From M3007 sp031373665 (GTDB taxonomy: Bacteria; Bacteroidota; Bacteroidia; Chitinophagales; Saprospiraceae): 64,000 nt of DNA. Where the stretch lies: the NCBI GenBank assembly GCA_031373665.1, contig JANMMZ010000009.1, positions 1-64,000 of the forward strand. The letters are read 5' to 3'. The position numbers and the translations under genes are program-made. Below the pieces are notes generated by a model. The model searched no databases. It saw only the letters and a list, made by a program, of their open reading frames with translations, and was not told where the DNA came from. This document shows positions 35,854 to 44,248 of the stretch, piece after piece; position 1 is the first letter of the stretch, and each line of letters begins with the position of its first letter.

Positions 35854-37164
35854 ATGCAATTATACAGCACAAAAAATAAGTCCAATACCGTTACTTTCAA
35901 AGAAGCATTATTTAGGGGATTACCGCCTGACAATGGCCTGTATATGCCATCTGAATTACCCGAGCTTCCATCAGATTTTATTCAAAATTTGAGTCAATAT
36001 TCTTTTAAAGAAATCGCGTTTATCGTTGCTCACGCCATTCAAAAAGATGCTATTCCTAATGCCGATCTTCATCGGATTATTAATGAGGCCATTAATTTCC
36101 CTGCCCCAGTCGTAAAATTGGATAATAGTTGTTCGGTGTTGGAATTATTTCATGGCCCATCTTTAGCATTTAAAGATTTTGGGGCTAGATATATGGCTCA
36201 ATCCATGTCTTATTTCAATCGAAATGAAGATAAAGAACTGGTTATCCTAGTTGCCACATCGGGCGATACGGGTGGCGCGGTGGCGTTTGGGTTTCATAAA
36301 GTGCCGGGCATCAAGGTCGTCATCCTCTACCCTTCTGGAAAAGTTAGTAATCTTCAAGAAAAACAACTGACTACTTTAGGCGACAATATTGCTGCTTTAG
36401 AGATCAATGGTACTTTCGATGATTGCCAAGCATTGGTAAAACAGGCATTCTTAGATCGTACAGCCACCGAATCTATACGGCTTGGTTCAGCCAATAGTAT
36501 CAATATAGCAAGATTGATACCTCAATCATTTTATTATTTTGAGGCATACAAACAGGCGCGTCAATTCACCGACAGGAATATCGTATTTTCTGTACCCTCT
36601 GGAAATTTTGGAAACCTCACGGCAGGGTTGATGGCTAAACGGATGGGGCTTCCTATTCATCAGTTTATTGCTGCTACCAATACCAATGACATCGTTCCTC
36701 AGTACTTATCTACTGGAAATTACCTGCCTCGACCATCCGAGCAAACACTTTCCAATGCTATGGATGTGGGTAATCCTTCCAATTTTGCCCGTATGCAAGA
36801 TCTTTATGGCTCTGATTGGGATATGATCAAGCAGGATATAACAGGATATAGTATCAATGACCATGCAACGGAGGCTACTATGCAGGAAGTATTTGACCAC
36901 CACAGTGCTTATGTGATGGATCCGCATGGCGCAGTGGGCTATAAATCCCTTAAACTATACCAAGTATCTAATCCTGACACCCACGGCATTGTGCTTGAAA
37001 CTGCACATCCATCCAAGTTTATTGATGATGCAGAGCGTATCCTTGGACTAAAATTATTTATACCTGAGCGATTAAGTATCTTGAGTGCCCGTGAGAAAAA
37101 ATCTGTGATGATGGATGCTAATTATCAGGAGTTTAAAGATTGGCTTATGGCTCAGTATGGATAA
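35854..37164 (+). CDS. thrC: Threonine synthase
   Basis: PLP enzyme converting O-phosphohomoserine to L-threonine. 436 residues, the E. coli-like length class. Seen: YSTKNKSNTVTFKEALFRGLPPDNGLYMP at the N-terminus, PLP-lysine region GPSLAFKDFGARYMAQ, VATSGDTGGAVAFGF, and LGSANSINIARLIPQ. It stands alone here (no thrA/thrB in the window). Its terminator carries a near-parS palindrome. Confidence 0.96.
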   Translation: MQLYSTKNKSNTVTFKEALFRGLPPDNGLYMPSELPELPSDFIQNLSQYSFKEIAFIVAHAIQKDAIPNADLHRIINEAINFPAPVVKLDNSCSVLELFHGPSLAFKDFGARYMAQSMSYFNRNEDKELVILVATSGDTGGAVAFGFHKVPGIKVVILYPSGKVSNLQEKQLTTLGDNIAALEINGTFDDCQALVKQAFLDRTATESIRLGSANSINIARLIPQSFYYFEAYKQARQFTDRNIVFSVPSGNFGNLTAGLMAKRMGLPIHQFIAATNTNDIVPQYLSTGNYLPRPSEQTLSNAMDVGNPSNFARMQDLYGSDWDMIKQDITGYSINDHATEATMQEVFDHHSAYVMDPHGAVGYKSLKLYQVSNPDTHGIVLETAHPSKFIDDAERILGLKLFIPERLSILSAREKKSVMMDANYQEFKDWLMAQYG

Positions 37165-37288
37165 GGTTTTGAAACTGCTACTCTGTATCTTATGAATACC
37201 CTAGATTAGTAGATATGCTATTATATACTTGATTCAGGTAAATATTTGTATGGTTGCGGGTGCAGATATTCAGGAGGGTACTATTAAA

Positions 37289-37336
37289 CCCCCATGTTCC
37301 ATGTTGAACATGGGGGCTTTTATTTTGTTTTTTTGT
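37289..37336 (+). terminator. Rho-independent terminator of thrC
   Basis: CCCCCATGTTC / GAACATGGGGG, an 11-bp perfect stem with a 6-nt loop, followed by CTTTTATTTTGTTTTTTT. It sits 125 bp after the thrC stop. Confidence 0.88.
37295..37310. promoter_or_regulatory. Degenerate parS-like site within the thrC terminator
   Basis: TGTTCCATGTTGAACA matches the parS-like palindrome TGTTCCACGTGGAACA at 14 of 16 positions; both mismatches are in the central CACGTG core. It may be a decayed site or a coincidence of the terminator stem. Confidence 0.35.
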
Positions 37337-37540
37337 ATTATGGGGATAGCATAAAGACATAGTTGTTGTTTTTGAAGGTGGTATTTTATTTTTGTTAGCG
37401 TCCAGAGATCCTATGGCTGATGCTCTACCATTGTTGTTTCGATGGGTGATGCCCATCGTTATTAGATTTCACCCCTTCAGGGCTTTATTTACATCTTTAC
37501 TATGGGTAGACCGACTTCTGGATCTTTCGGGAAATATCAA

Positions 37541-37556
37541 TGTTCCACGTGGAACA
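37541..37556. promoter_or_regulatory. parS-like ParB-binding site 1
   Basis: TGTTCCACGTGGAACA, a perfect 16-bp palindrome that fits the widespread chromosomal parS consensus TGTTNCACGTGNAACA. Symmetry extends to 22 bp (CAATG...CATTG). Confidence 0.8.
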
Positions 37557-37723
37557 TTGGGGCTTATTGACCGCTGATACATCCCCTAGTATTCATGTAC
37601 AGCAAACCAGAGGAAACTGGAGGCAGTCGTTAGGCTAGATTAGTGCATGTATTTCTAAGGAAGTGCACCGTATTAGGTTACTGCCATAGGAAAACTAACA
37701 GGTTTAGTATTAGTATGCAGCAA
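37541..37723. repeat. parS-containing direct repeat, copy 1 (about 183 bp)
   Basis: Starts with the palindrome and continues with GGGGCTTATTGACCGCTGA, AGAGGAAACTGGAGGCAGTCG, a GTGCA-rich middle, and TTAGTATTAGTATGCAGCAA; copy 2 matches with scattered changes. Confidence 0.75.
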
Positions 37724-37739
37724 TGTTCCACGTGGAACA
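37724..37739. promoter_or_regulatory. parS-like ParB-binding site 2
   Basis: A second perfect TGTTCCACGTGGAACA, 183 bp from site 1, with the same CAAT...ATTG flanks. Confidence 0.8.
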
Positions 37740-37904
37740 TTGGGGCTTATTGACCGCTGACACTTCACTTACCATCCATGTAAGCGAAACAGAGGAAACT
37801 GGAGGCAGTCGCTAGACTGGGTTAGTGCATATATTCCTATGGAAAGTGTACCGTATTAGGTTTACTATAGGCAAACGAACATGCTTAGTATTGGTATGTA
37901 GCAA
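37724..37904. repeat. parS-containing direct repeat, copy 2 (about 181 bp)
   Basis: Shares with copy 1 GGGGCTTATTGACCGCTGA, CAGAGGAAACTGGAGGCAGT, TTAGTGCAT, ACCGTATTAGGTT and a TTAGTATTGGTATGTAGCAA end; the differences are single-base changes and small indels. Confidence 0.75.
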
Positions 37905-37920
37905 TGTTCCACGTGGAACA
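37905..37920. promoter_or_regulatory. parS-like ParB-binding site 3
   Basis: A third perfect TGTTCCACGTGGAACA, 181 bp from site 2. The repeat sequence does not continue after it. Confidence 0.8.
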
Positions 37921-38076
37921 TAAAGAATCTATATAGTCGAAAGAAGGGGTTTACCTTTTTCACAAAAGAATAGGAGACCTAATTTACATAAATTGTGCGT
38001 TTATTTGGTAAGGATCCTTTAGTCGTAATTCATTATTGAAATTGAATAGCAGTGTCAATACAAGATAGGAGGGGTA

Positions 38077-38092
38077 TGTTCCACGTGGAACA
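38077..38092. promoter_or_regulatory. parS-like ParB-binding site 4
   Basis: A fourth perfect TGTTCCACGTGGAACA, 172 bp from site 3, inside a 28-bp perfect palindrome (GGGGTA...TACCCC, 38071-38098). The longer stem may double as a terminator towards the ctaA 3' end. Confidence 0.8.
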
Positions 38093-38167
38093 TACCCCTG
38101 TATCATACAAAATTAAGTCAGATCTATTCACAAAATTTATCTGAGCCACTATCTCTAATCTATGGCT

Positions 38168-39229
38168 CTATATAGAATAATCTTTATTCCCAGCAGAGAT
38201 GTAGGTGACATAGGTTAGTACTGCTAACAAAATCACTGCACCCGCCTGATGTAATACACCCAACAGCACTGGGATCTGACCTACGCAATTGAGCAAGGTA
38301 ATAATACCTAAGAATACTTGTACTGACAATACACCTAATAGTAGATATAGCATTGGCCTTATCTGGGCATTCGACCAGTGTCTCCAAGAAAAATAAACCA
38401 GTAGTCCCGATAAGATATAAGCCATATTACGGTGTAAGAACTGAACAAGTGACGGAAAAAATGGGTTGCTATCATAGTGCGTAAAACTTTCAGTTTGCCA
38501 TTGTGTACCATCGAATAAAACAGCAGGTATCAAGACCCCTTGCATATCTGGCCAACTAGGGTATAGTAGTCCCGCCTTGGTGCCAGACATCAAAGCGCCA
38601 AACGCAATTTGAATGAAACAAAATACCAGCAAAAGCCAAGGCATAGATCCAGCAAAAGCCAATTTCCTGTTCGGATGCCACGCGATAAAAAACGTCCATA
38701 ACAAATGGGTGAAAATAATCAATGCCATTGTAAGGTGTAACGTAAGGTTATAAGCATTGACCCACGGTCGGTGGTTCAATCCGCTCGCTACCATGATCCA
38801 GCCAAAGAATCCTTCCAACCCAGCCAAGCCGACCATGACTACTAATCGAGGCACTATTCGCTTCGACAGCATTCCGTTAAACAAGAACCAAATAAATGGA
38901 ATCATGAAGACAAAAAACATGAGCCTTGCCCAAAGGCGATGAAAGTACTCCCAAAAATAAATAAACTTGAATGCACTCAATTCCATACCTTGGTTGATCT
39001 TTTGATATTGAGGAGTAGCCTTGTATAAGTCGAATTCCGATTTCCAATCAGATTCATTCAATGGCGGAATAGAACCGGTAACAATTTCCCACCGGGTAAT
39101 ACTCAAACCACTCCCAGTAAGCCGTGTAATACCACCAATGACGATCTGAAAAAAAATCATAACCAACCCTGCAAGTAACCATAGTTTTACAGCCTTGCGA
39201 ATATTAGAATCTGTAGAATACTCAAACAT
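38168..39229 (-). CDS. ctaA: Heme A synthase (COX15/CtaA family)
   Basis: Oxidises heme O to heme A for cytochrome oxidases. 353 residues, about eight helices. Seen: the N-terminal FFQIVIGGITRLTGSGLSITRWE signature, the glutamate/His helix YFWEYFHRLWARL, NLTLHLTMALIIFTHLLW with heme-ligand His, and QFLHRNMAYILSG plus VLGVLHQAGAVILL for the second heme site. No ctaB or cox genes are adjacent, so it is unlinked from the oxidase cluster in this window. Confidence 0.93.
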   Translation of the reverse strand: MFEYSTDSNIRKAVKLWLLAGLVMIFFQIVIGGITRLTGSGLSITRWEIVTGSIPPLNESDWKSEFDLYKATPQYQKINQGMELSAFKFIYFWEYFHRLWARLMFFVFMIPFIWFLFNGMLSKRIVPRLVVMVGLAGLEGFFGWIMVASGLNHRPWVNAYNLTLHLTMALIIFTHLLWTFFIAWHPNRKLAFAGSMPWLLLVFCFIQIAFGALMSGTKAGLLYPSWPDMQGVLIPAVLFDGTQWQTESFTHYDSNPFFPSLVQFLHRNMAYILSGLLVYFSWRHWSNAQIRPMLYLLLGVLSVQVFLGIITLLNCVGQIPVLLGVLHQAGAVILLAVLTYVTYISAGNKDYSI

Positions 39230-39972
39230 ATTAAAATAATAATTAATTTAATTAATACAACTATGTTTTCAGCCTAAGCACTTAAATCAAAAATAAAAGA
39301 AAAGGCAACAAAAGGAAAAGGCATTTAAAATACTCGGCTGAAGTTGAAACAAAATTACGATGCTAAACTGAGATAAATACACACAGTAACGTACCTTTAA
39401 TAATTTATAATAATTTAAAATTAAAAAAACCTACGGTCATCATTAGGGCTGTTAGTTTGTTGGTAACCGCGTAACTTCCATACGAAAAAATATAATCCCC
39501 AGTAAAAGACACACTTGCCAACATAAAAAAAGAATAAGATCGTTTTATTAATCAACCTTTTAGGAGTTTATATACATACCTGTGGAAAAAGTAGGAGTTC
39601 TTGTATCTTAGCTGTTTCATTGGTGACTTGGGTGTTAGTGGTAGGGGCATATCTTGAGGCTTACTCACAGAAAATGGTGGTCGTAAGTCATGAAGCCTAT
39701 ACCTATGTTAGAAGATGTCAGTAACTGTTATGGTTTCACTATGCCAGCCCAACATTTGATTGATTTTCAACACATTGATTTTCAATTATTTAAGAATTTT
39801 TAATTTATATAATGTTTGTAACCTTAGAAACAATAAGTTTGTTTACTGATGTACTTGGTAATGAGTGAGTTACGTTTTTAAGCATCCCACAGGGCATACA
39901 ATATTTTTCATTATGCCTTAATAGGCAGGCTATTATTCTGATTTTTTTAAAACAATTTTACAGTATCAAAAC
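39230..39972. other. 743-bp AT-rich intergenic region
   Basis: No gene seen. It contains AT-rich blocks (39400-39430, 39780-39810) and a TGTGGAAAA at 39581-39589, which is the complement of TTTTCCACA, one mismatch from the E. coli DnaA box; a second TTTTCCACA is at 40039-40047 just inside the next gene. Two single-mismatch boxes are weak evidence for an origin, but the region is the longest unexplained gap and lies 1.5 kb from the parS-like array. Confidence 0.4.
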
Positions 39973-41385
39973 ATGAAATTAGTACTTTACAGTATATCAA
40001 CCAATTTCGCTGAACTTTACGCTTTAAGGGCTCGTATGTTTTCCACAAGGCTATTAACATTGATATTGCTAATTAGTTTTGGCCAAAAATGTTTGGCACA
40101 AACAAAGCCTTCCACGCCTACTGCTACTGCATCAGTACCTCGTGATACGGCTATCGCAAAATTATTTGAAAAACCTTTGGAGATTAAATGGATTAAATAT
40201 TTTAAAGGCCGTTTAGATGATGCCATTGCTGTGGATATTGCTATTGGCTCTGATGGCAAAATTTGTAAAGGTTATTTAACTTATCCGAAAAGCAAAGTGA
40301 AACTCAGGCTCGAAGGTATGTTTGATAGTACAGGGGTACGGATGGAAGAAAAGGACTACGCCGGTAAAGCAGTGACGGGATATCTGAATGGGACTTTTCA
40401 AAAACGGAAACTATTGGCTACTTGGACCAATGCTCAAAAAACAGTAGGTAGTCGTTTAGACGCAGATGAAATTGGGTCGGGGCCTATTTTGCAAAACTGT
40501 AGTGATAATAAATGGAGCAGCAGATTCATTACTCGATACAATAATGGTAGGTGCGATATGGTTATTGTGCGTGGACAAAATGGACTGTTGGATGGCTTCC
40601 TGTGGATCGAAGCCGATGCCAAAACATATCGGTTGCAAGGAAGTATCCAAACCGATGGTAAATTTGAAATAGAAGTATTGCAACAAAACAATAAGATGGC
40701 CGCCATGATGCAAGGGGTAATGAAGCCCGGTCAGAATTCCGATGTTCAATGGGTGGGCAGTGGCGAACGGCGCGAGTTCAAGTTTACAGTAAAAGACCAC
40801 TTCTTATTGGGCTGTTACGAATTTGCAGATTATAGCAATCAGTATGATGCCCTCTATCCAAGAACGCCTTGCTCATCGTGCAATACTTGGTTGGATCAGC
40901 AGGTCAATAATTGGATCAATGGATGCAAGACTAAATTTGCCGTGAGGAAAGACAATACCCGAAATAATAGCCGTGCTTCAGCTTGGCCCGAAATTGTATG
41001 TTGGACGGACAGGGTGTTTTCGGGGTATCTTACTTTTTCGGATACTTGGAATGAGCAAGCCCAAGGCATGGCCTATAATTTTGACCTAAAGTCGGGAAAA
41101 AATATTGTGTATGATGACCTATTCAATAAAACATTCAATGCCAAACAGTGGTTGGATGATTACGCAAAAAAAGAGATGCCGAAATTGACACCCTTTGCTA
41201 GTGATGTAAAATATAGGGATTGGGTAACCAAAGAAGGATTCCCAATGTTTACGGTACGTAGGGAAGGACTTGAACTAAGCACTTTGTTTCACATGCAGTA
41301 TGGCCGCCAAACTTTATTGGTACCTTACGATCAGTTGAAACCATATATGAAGAAAGATAACCCTGTCAGTGAATTTATCAAATAG
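39973..41385 (+). CDS. Exported protein with DUF3298/RsiV-like C-terminal region
   Basis: 470 codons from ATG 39973; ATG 40036 (MFSTRLLTLILLISFGQKCLAQ) gives a neater signal peptide and may be the true start. The middle (about 45-270) holds repeated beta segments (GKICKGYLTYPKSKVKLRLEG, GQNGLLDGFLWIEADAKTYRL) of unknown fold. The last about 130 residues (YLTFSDTWNEQAQ, GKNIVYDDLFNK, LLVPYDQLKPYMK) resemble the DUF3298 domain of RsiV-like proteins. The stop is 1 bp from the DUF58 start, so the two are co-translated. Confidence 0.75.
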   Translation: MKLVLYSISTNFAELYALRARMFSTRLLTLILLISFGQKCLAQTKPSTPTATASVPRDTAIAKLFEKPLEIKWIKYFKGRLDDAIAVDIAIGSDGKICKGYLTYPKSKVKLRLEGMFDSTGVRMEEKDYAGKAVTGYLNGTFQKRKLLATWTNAQKTVGSRLDADEIGSGPILQNCSDNKWSSRFITRYNNGRCDMVIVRGQNGLLDGFLWIEADAKTYRLQGSIQTDGKFEIEVLQQNNKMAAMMQGVMKPGQNSDVQWVGSGERREFKFTVKDHFLLGCYEFADYSNQYDALYPRTPCSSCNTWLDQQVNNWINGCKTKFAVRKDNTRNNSRASAWPEIVCWTDRVFSGYLTFSDTWNEQAQGMAYNFDLKSGKNIVYDDLFNKTFNAKQWLDDYAKKEMPKLTPFASDVKYRDWVTKEGFPMFTVRREGLELSTLFHMQYGRQTLLVPYDQLKPYMKKDNPVSEFIK

Positions 41386-41386
41386 C

Positions 41387-42256
41387 ATGGATACTGCAGA
41401 ACTATTAAAGAAAGTAAGGAAAATAGAGTTGAAAACCAGAAGGTTGACTCGTAACCAATTCACTGGAGGGTATCATAGTGCTTTCAAGGGTCGGGGCATG
41501 TCATTTAGTGAAGTACGCCAATATCAATTTGGCGATGATGTACGTGCGATAGACTGGAATGTTACCGCTCGAAGTAACGACCCGCACATAAAAATATTTG
41601 AGGAAGAGCGAGAACTTACCTTGATGTTGGTCGTGGATATCAGCGGTTCTTCTTTTTTTGGAAGTACTGGACAATTCAAACAAGAACTCATCGCGGAGAT
41701 ATGCGCAGTGCTGGCGTTTTCAGCAGAGTCCAATAATGATAAGGTTGGGCTATTACTATTTTCAGATGTGATAGAGTTATACATTGCGCCATCCAATGGT
41801 CGTAAACATACTTTGAGAATTATCAGGGAATTACTGAATGTAAAAATGACGGAACGCCAAACCAACATCACGGCAGCCATACAATATATGCGCAATGTGT
41901 TTAAAAAGCGAAGCGTCTGTTTTGTGTTATCTGATTTTATGGACGATCACTATGAGCCGGCTCTGAAAGTACTTGCCAAACGGCATGACTGTATTGGTTT
42001 GCATTGTTGGGATCCGATGGAGCGCGATCTACCAGACATGGGTTTGATACAAATACAACCTGCGGAAGGTGGCCCAGTACAATGGATAGACAGTGGTGAT
42101 CTGATATTCAGAAATAATTATCAAAAACGGTTTGAAGTTTTACTGGAAAAAACTGCGGCTTTATTTAAAAGAGCTGGAGCCGATTTTTTAAGCCTTCAAA
42201 CCAATGAGGCTTATGCCCCAAAATTGATGAACTTATTTGAAAAGCGGGGGCGGTAA
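41387..42256 (+). CDS. DUF58-domain protein with VWA-like fold
   Basis: 290 residues from ATG 41387, which follows the previous stop by 1 bp. The DUF58 core motif RQYQFGDDVRAIDWNVTAR is clear at about residues 42-62. A VWA-type metal site DISGS follows in LMLVVDISGSSFFG, with later FVLSDFMDDHYEP. Such proteins are usually paired with MoxR AAA+ ATPases and BatA/BatB; here no MoxR is adjacent. The operon instead has an exported DUF3298-like protein and an MscS channel. Confidence 0.9.
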   Translation: MDTAELLKKVRKIELKTRRLTRNQFTGGYHSAFKGRGMSFSEVRQYQFGDDVRAIDWNVTARSNDPHIKIFEEERELTLMLVVDISGSSFFGSTGQFKQELIAEICAVLAFSAESNNDKVGLLLFSDVIELYIAPSNGRKHTLRIIRELLNVKMTERQTNITAAIQYMRNVFKKRSVCFVLSDFMDDHYEPALKVLAKRHDCIGLHCWDPMERDLPDMGLIQIQPAEGGPVQWIDSGDLIFRNNYQKRFEVLLEKTAALFKRAGADFLSLQTNEAYAPKLMNLFEKRGR

Positions 42257-42326
42257 TTTTTTGTATTTCTTTACCAAGGCGTGGGTTTCCATGTGTATAT
42301 AGCACAGACTGAATTAAAATAATATT

Positions 42327-43238
42327 ATGAAATATCTTATACTTTTAATTAAATTACTCTTTTTTGGTGCACTCATACAGGTACGCCTAGGAGAATGGGA
42401 TATATCATGGTTATGGCAGGGATCTAAATACAGTAAAATATTTGTATTTTATACCGATACTATAGCGAATATTGCTATATTTTTAATGTTTCTTGATTTT
42501 GTACAGTTTGGCTCATTGTGGTGGTATCGGAAGCGGCACAAGGTTAGAACAGATGATAATTTCATCATTGGCGTTGGTCATATATATCAATTGTTAGTAG
42601 TGATTGGGGTTATTGTTGGGATATTATCTTTATTTCAAATTAATGTTAAAGAACTTTTTACCTCGCTTTCAATCATTTTCGCTGGTATCGCCATCATCAC
42701 AAAGGATTATATTTCCAATGTAATCAATGGAATGATTATTACTTTTTCTGGTCAATTGAGTCTCAACGACAATGTAAGTATAGGTGTACATCGCGGAAAA
42801 ATACTAGATATTACCCTTCAAAATATACACCTGCTCAATGACGATGACGATGTAATTTACATACCTAACAATGTGGTCATGACGAGCGAAGTGGTCAATT
42901 ATACCAAGCGCGAGATCAAAAGAACAAGTATTGATTTTGAGATAGACCTGAAATACTTAACCACCGTGGAGGCTTTGGAAAAGAGTTTGATAGAAACCTT
43001 GAGTCCTTTCTTTGACCTTATCAAGGACGACAGTTACTATTTGCGTGTAGCAGAGGTGCGGAAAGATTATGTATCTATGAAATTTCAATATATACTTAAA
43101 GACCCCAACAAAGAATTAGAACGCCAAATCCGCCGCCGCACCATCCGCCGATTGGTAGAAATTATCAGTGGTCGCGAAAAAATAGTGGATAAAATACCGG
43201 ATTGGACCAATGATGAAATTGGATATCATACAGTTTAA
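42327..43238 (+). CDS. Small-conductance mechanosensitive (MscS) family channel
   Basis: 303 residues. Helices at about 1-25, 40-65 and 75-100, then the pore-lining TM3 and Gly-rich helix FTSLSIIFAGIAIITKDYISNVINGMII, then the beta domain GQLSLNDNVSIGVHRGKILDITLQNIHL and NNVVMTSEVVNYTK, and the alpha/beta C-terminal domain. It relieves turgor upon hypo-osmotic shock. It is 70 bp after DUF58 and overlaps the convergent threonine aldolase by 4 bp. Confidence 0.93.
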   Translation: MKYLILLIKLLFFGALIQVRLGEWDISWLWQGSKYSKIFVFYTDTIANIAIFLMFLDFVQFGSLWWYRKRHKVRTDDNFIIGVGHIYQLLVVIGVIVGILSLFQINVKELFTSLSIIFAGIAIITKDYISNVINGMIITFSGQLSLNDNVSIGVHRGKILDITLQNIHLLNDDDDVIYIPNNVVMTSEVVNYTKREIKRTSIDFEIDLKYLTTVEALEKSLIETLSPFFDLIKDDSYYLRVAEVRKDYVSMKFQYILKDPNKELERQIRRRTIRRLVEIISGREKIVDKIPDWTNDEIGYHTV

Positions 43239-44248
43239 GATTTCTCCAAAACAAGTTTTACCCTAGAAAACATTTCCTCTGTGAAATCCAGGTGGGTAAC
43301 AAAACGAATGGTTTGAGGGCCAAACGCGGAGGCTTTGATCCCATGATCAGTTAAATATTGTAAAAAAGAAGCAACCGTGTAAGGGGCAGACACATCAAAA
43401 ATAAGGATGTTTGTTTGGGTTGGACGGATGTTATTCACGTAGGGTAAATCCTCCAAAATAGCAGCCAAACGCCTTGCTTTTTCGTGGTCGTCGCGCAAGC
43501 GCGACACATGGTTTTCTAAGGCAAAAAGCCCTGCTGCTGCCAAGTAACCTACTTGCCTCATACCGCCGCCCATCGCTTTGCGCACCCTTCGCGCTTCATT
43601 TATAAATGATTGATTACCAATTAGTAATGATCCAATTGGAGCACCAAGTCCTTTGCTCAAGCAGATAGAAATACTATCAAAAGCAGCCCCAATATCAGTA
43701 CTCGTGTAGGTACTTTCCACCAAGGCATTGAACAGCCGAGCACCGTCCAAGTGAAGTTTTAATTGATGGTTTTTGCATACTTGCCGAATGGCCAAAATAT
43801 TATCTAAAGGATAGATACTGCCTCCACCTTTATTGCAGGTATTTTCTAATACAACCAAGGTACTCCTTGGTAGCCAATCATAAGCCGGTTTGATGGCCGC
43901 TTCCACCATATCAGCAGTTAGGATTCCATTGATACCATGCAGTAAGTTGATCCCAACGCCCGAATGAAAAGCATACCCACCAACCTCATACTGAAATATA
44001 TGACTCATCTCATCGCAGATGACTTCATCCAAAGGACGGGTGTGTACTTTGATAGCAATTTGATTGGTCATGGTACCGCTTGGACAAAACAGGGCGGATT
44101 CATGACCAAACAAGGCTGCCGCTTTTTCTTCCAAAGCGCGGACGGTGGGATCTTCCTTAAAAACATCATCTCCGACTTCAGCCGACCACATGGCTTTGAG
44201 CATGTCAGGGGTAGGCTTCGTGACGGTATCTGATATTAGATTTATCAT
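43235..44248 (-). CDS. Low-specificity threonine aldolase (beta-eliminating lyase family)
   Basis: PLP enzyme cleaving L-threonine/allo-threonine to glycine and acetaldehyde. 337 residues from ATG 44248; upstream codons (to 44317) are the 3' end of the previous gene in another frame. Seen: MINLISDTVTKPTPDMLKAM, VGDDVFKEDPTV, FCPSGTMTNQIA, HLDGARLFNA, and PLP-lysine region ICLSKGLGAPIGSLL. Its ATG overlaps the stop of the outer-membrane protein gene by ATGA. ThrC is 6 kb away on the other strand. Confidence 0.94.
   Translation of the reverse strand: MINLISDTVTKPTPDMLKAMWSAEVGDDVFKEDPTVRALEEKAAALFGHESALFCPSGTMTNQIAIKVHTRPLDEVICDEMSHIFQYEVGGYAFHSGVGINLLHGINGILTADMVEAAIKPAYDWLPRSTLVVLENTCNKGGGSIYPLDNILAIRQVCKNHQLKLHLDGARLFNALVESTYTSTDIGAAFDSISICLSKGLGAPIGSLLIGNQSFINEARRVRKAMGGGMRQVGYLAAAGLFALENHVSRLRDDHEKARRLAAILEDLPYVNNIRPTQTNILIFDVSAPYTVASFLQYLTDHGIKASAFGPQTIRFVTHLDFTEEMFSRVKLVLEKS

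Larger units (their letters stand above)
37165..38167. other. 1-kb non-coding parS-like region between thrC and ctaA
   Basis: No gene of substance fits. The stretch holds the thrC terminator, four perfect 16-bp palindromes and about two copies of a roughly 182-bp imperfect direct repeat; short frames crossing it are broken by the palindromes and not conserved between the repeat copies. Confidence 0.7.

Noticed and set aside
37538..38098. CRISPR-like look of palindromes at regular spacing
   Set aside because: Spacers are about 160 bp, not 30-40, and two of them are copies of each other; no cas genes are in the window.
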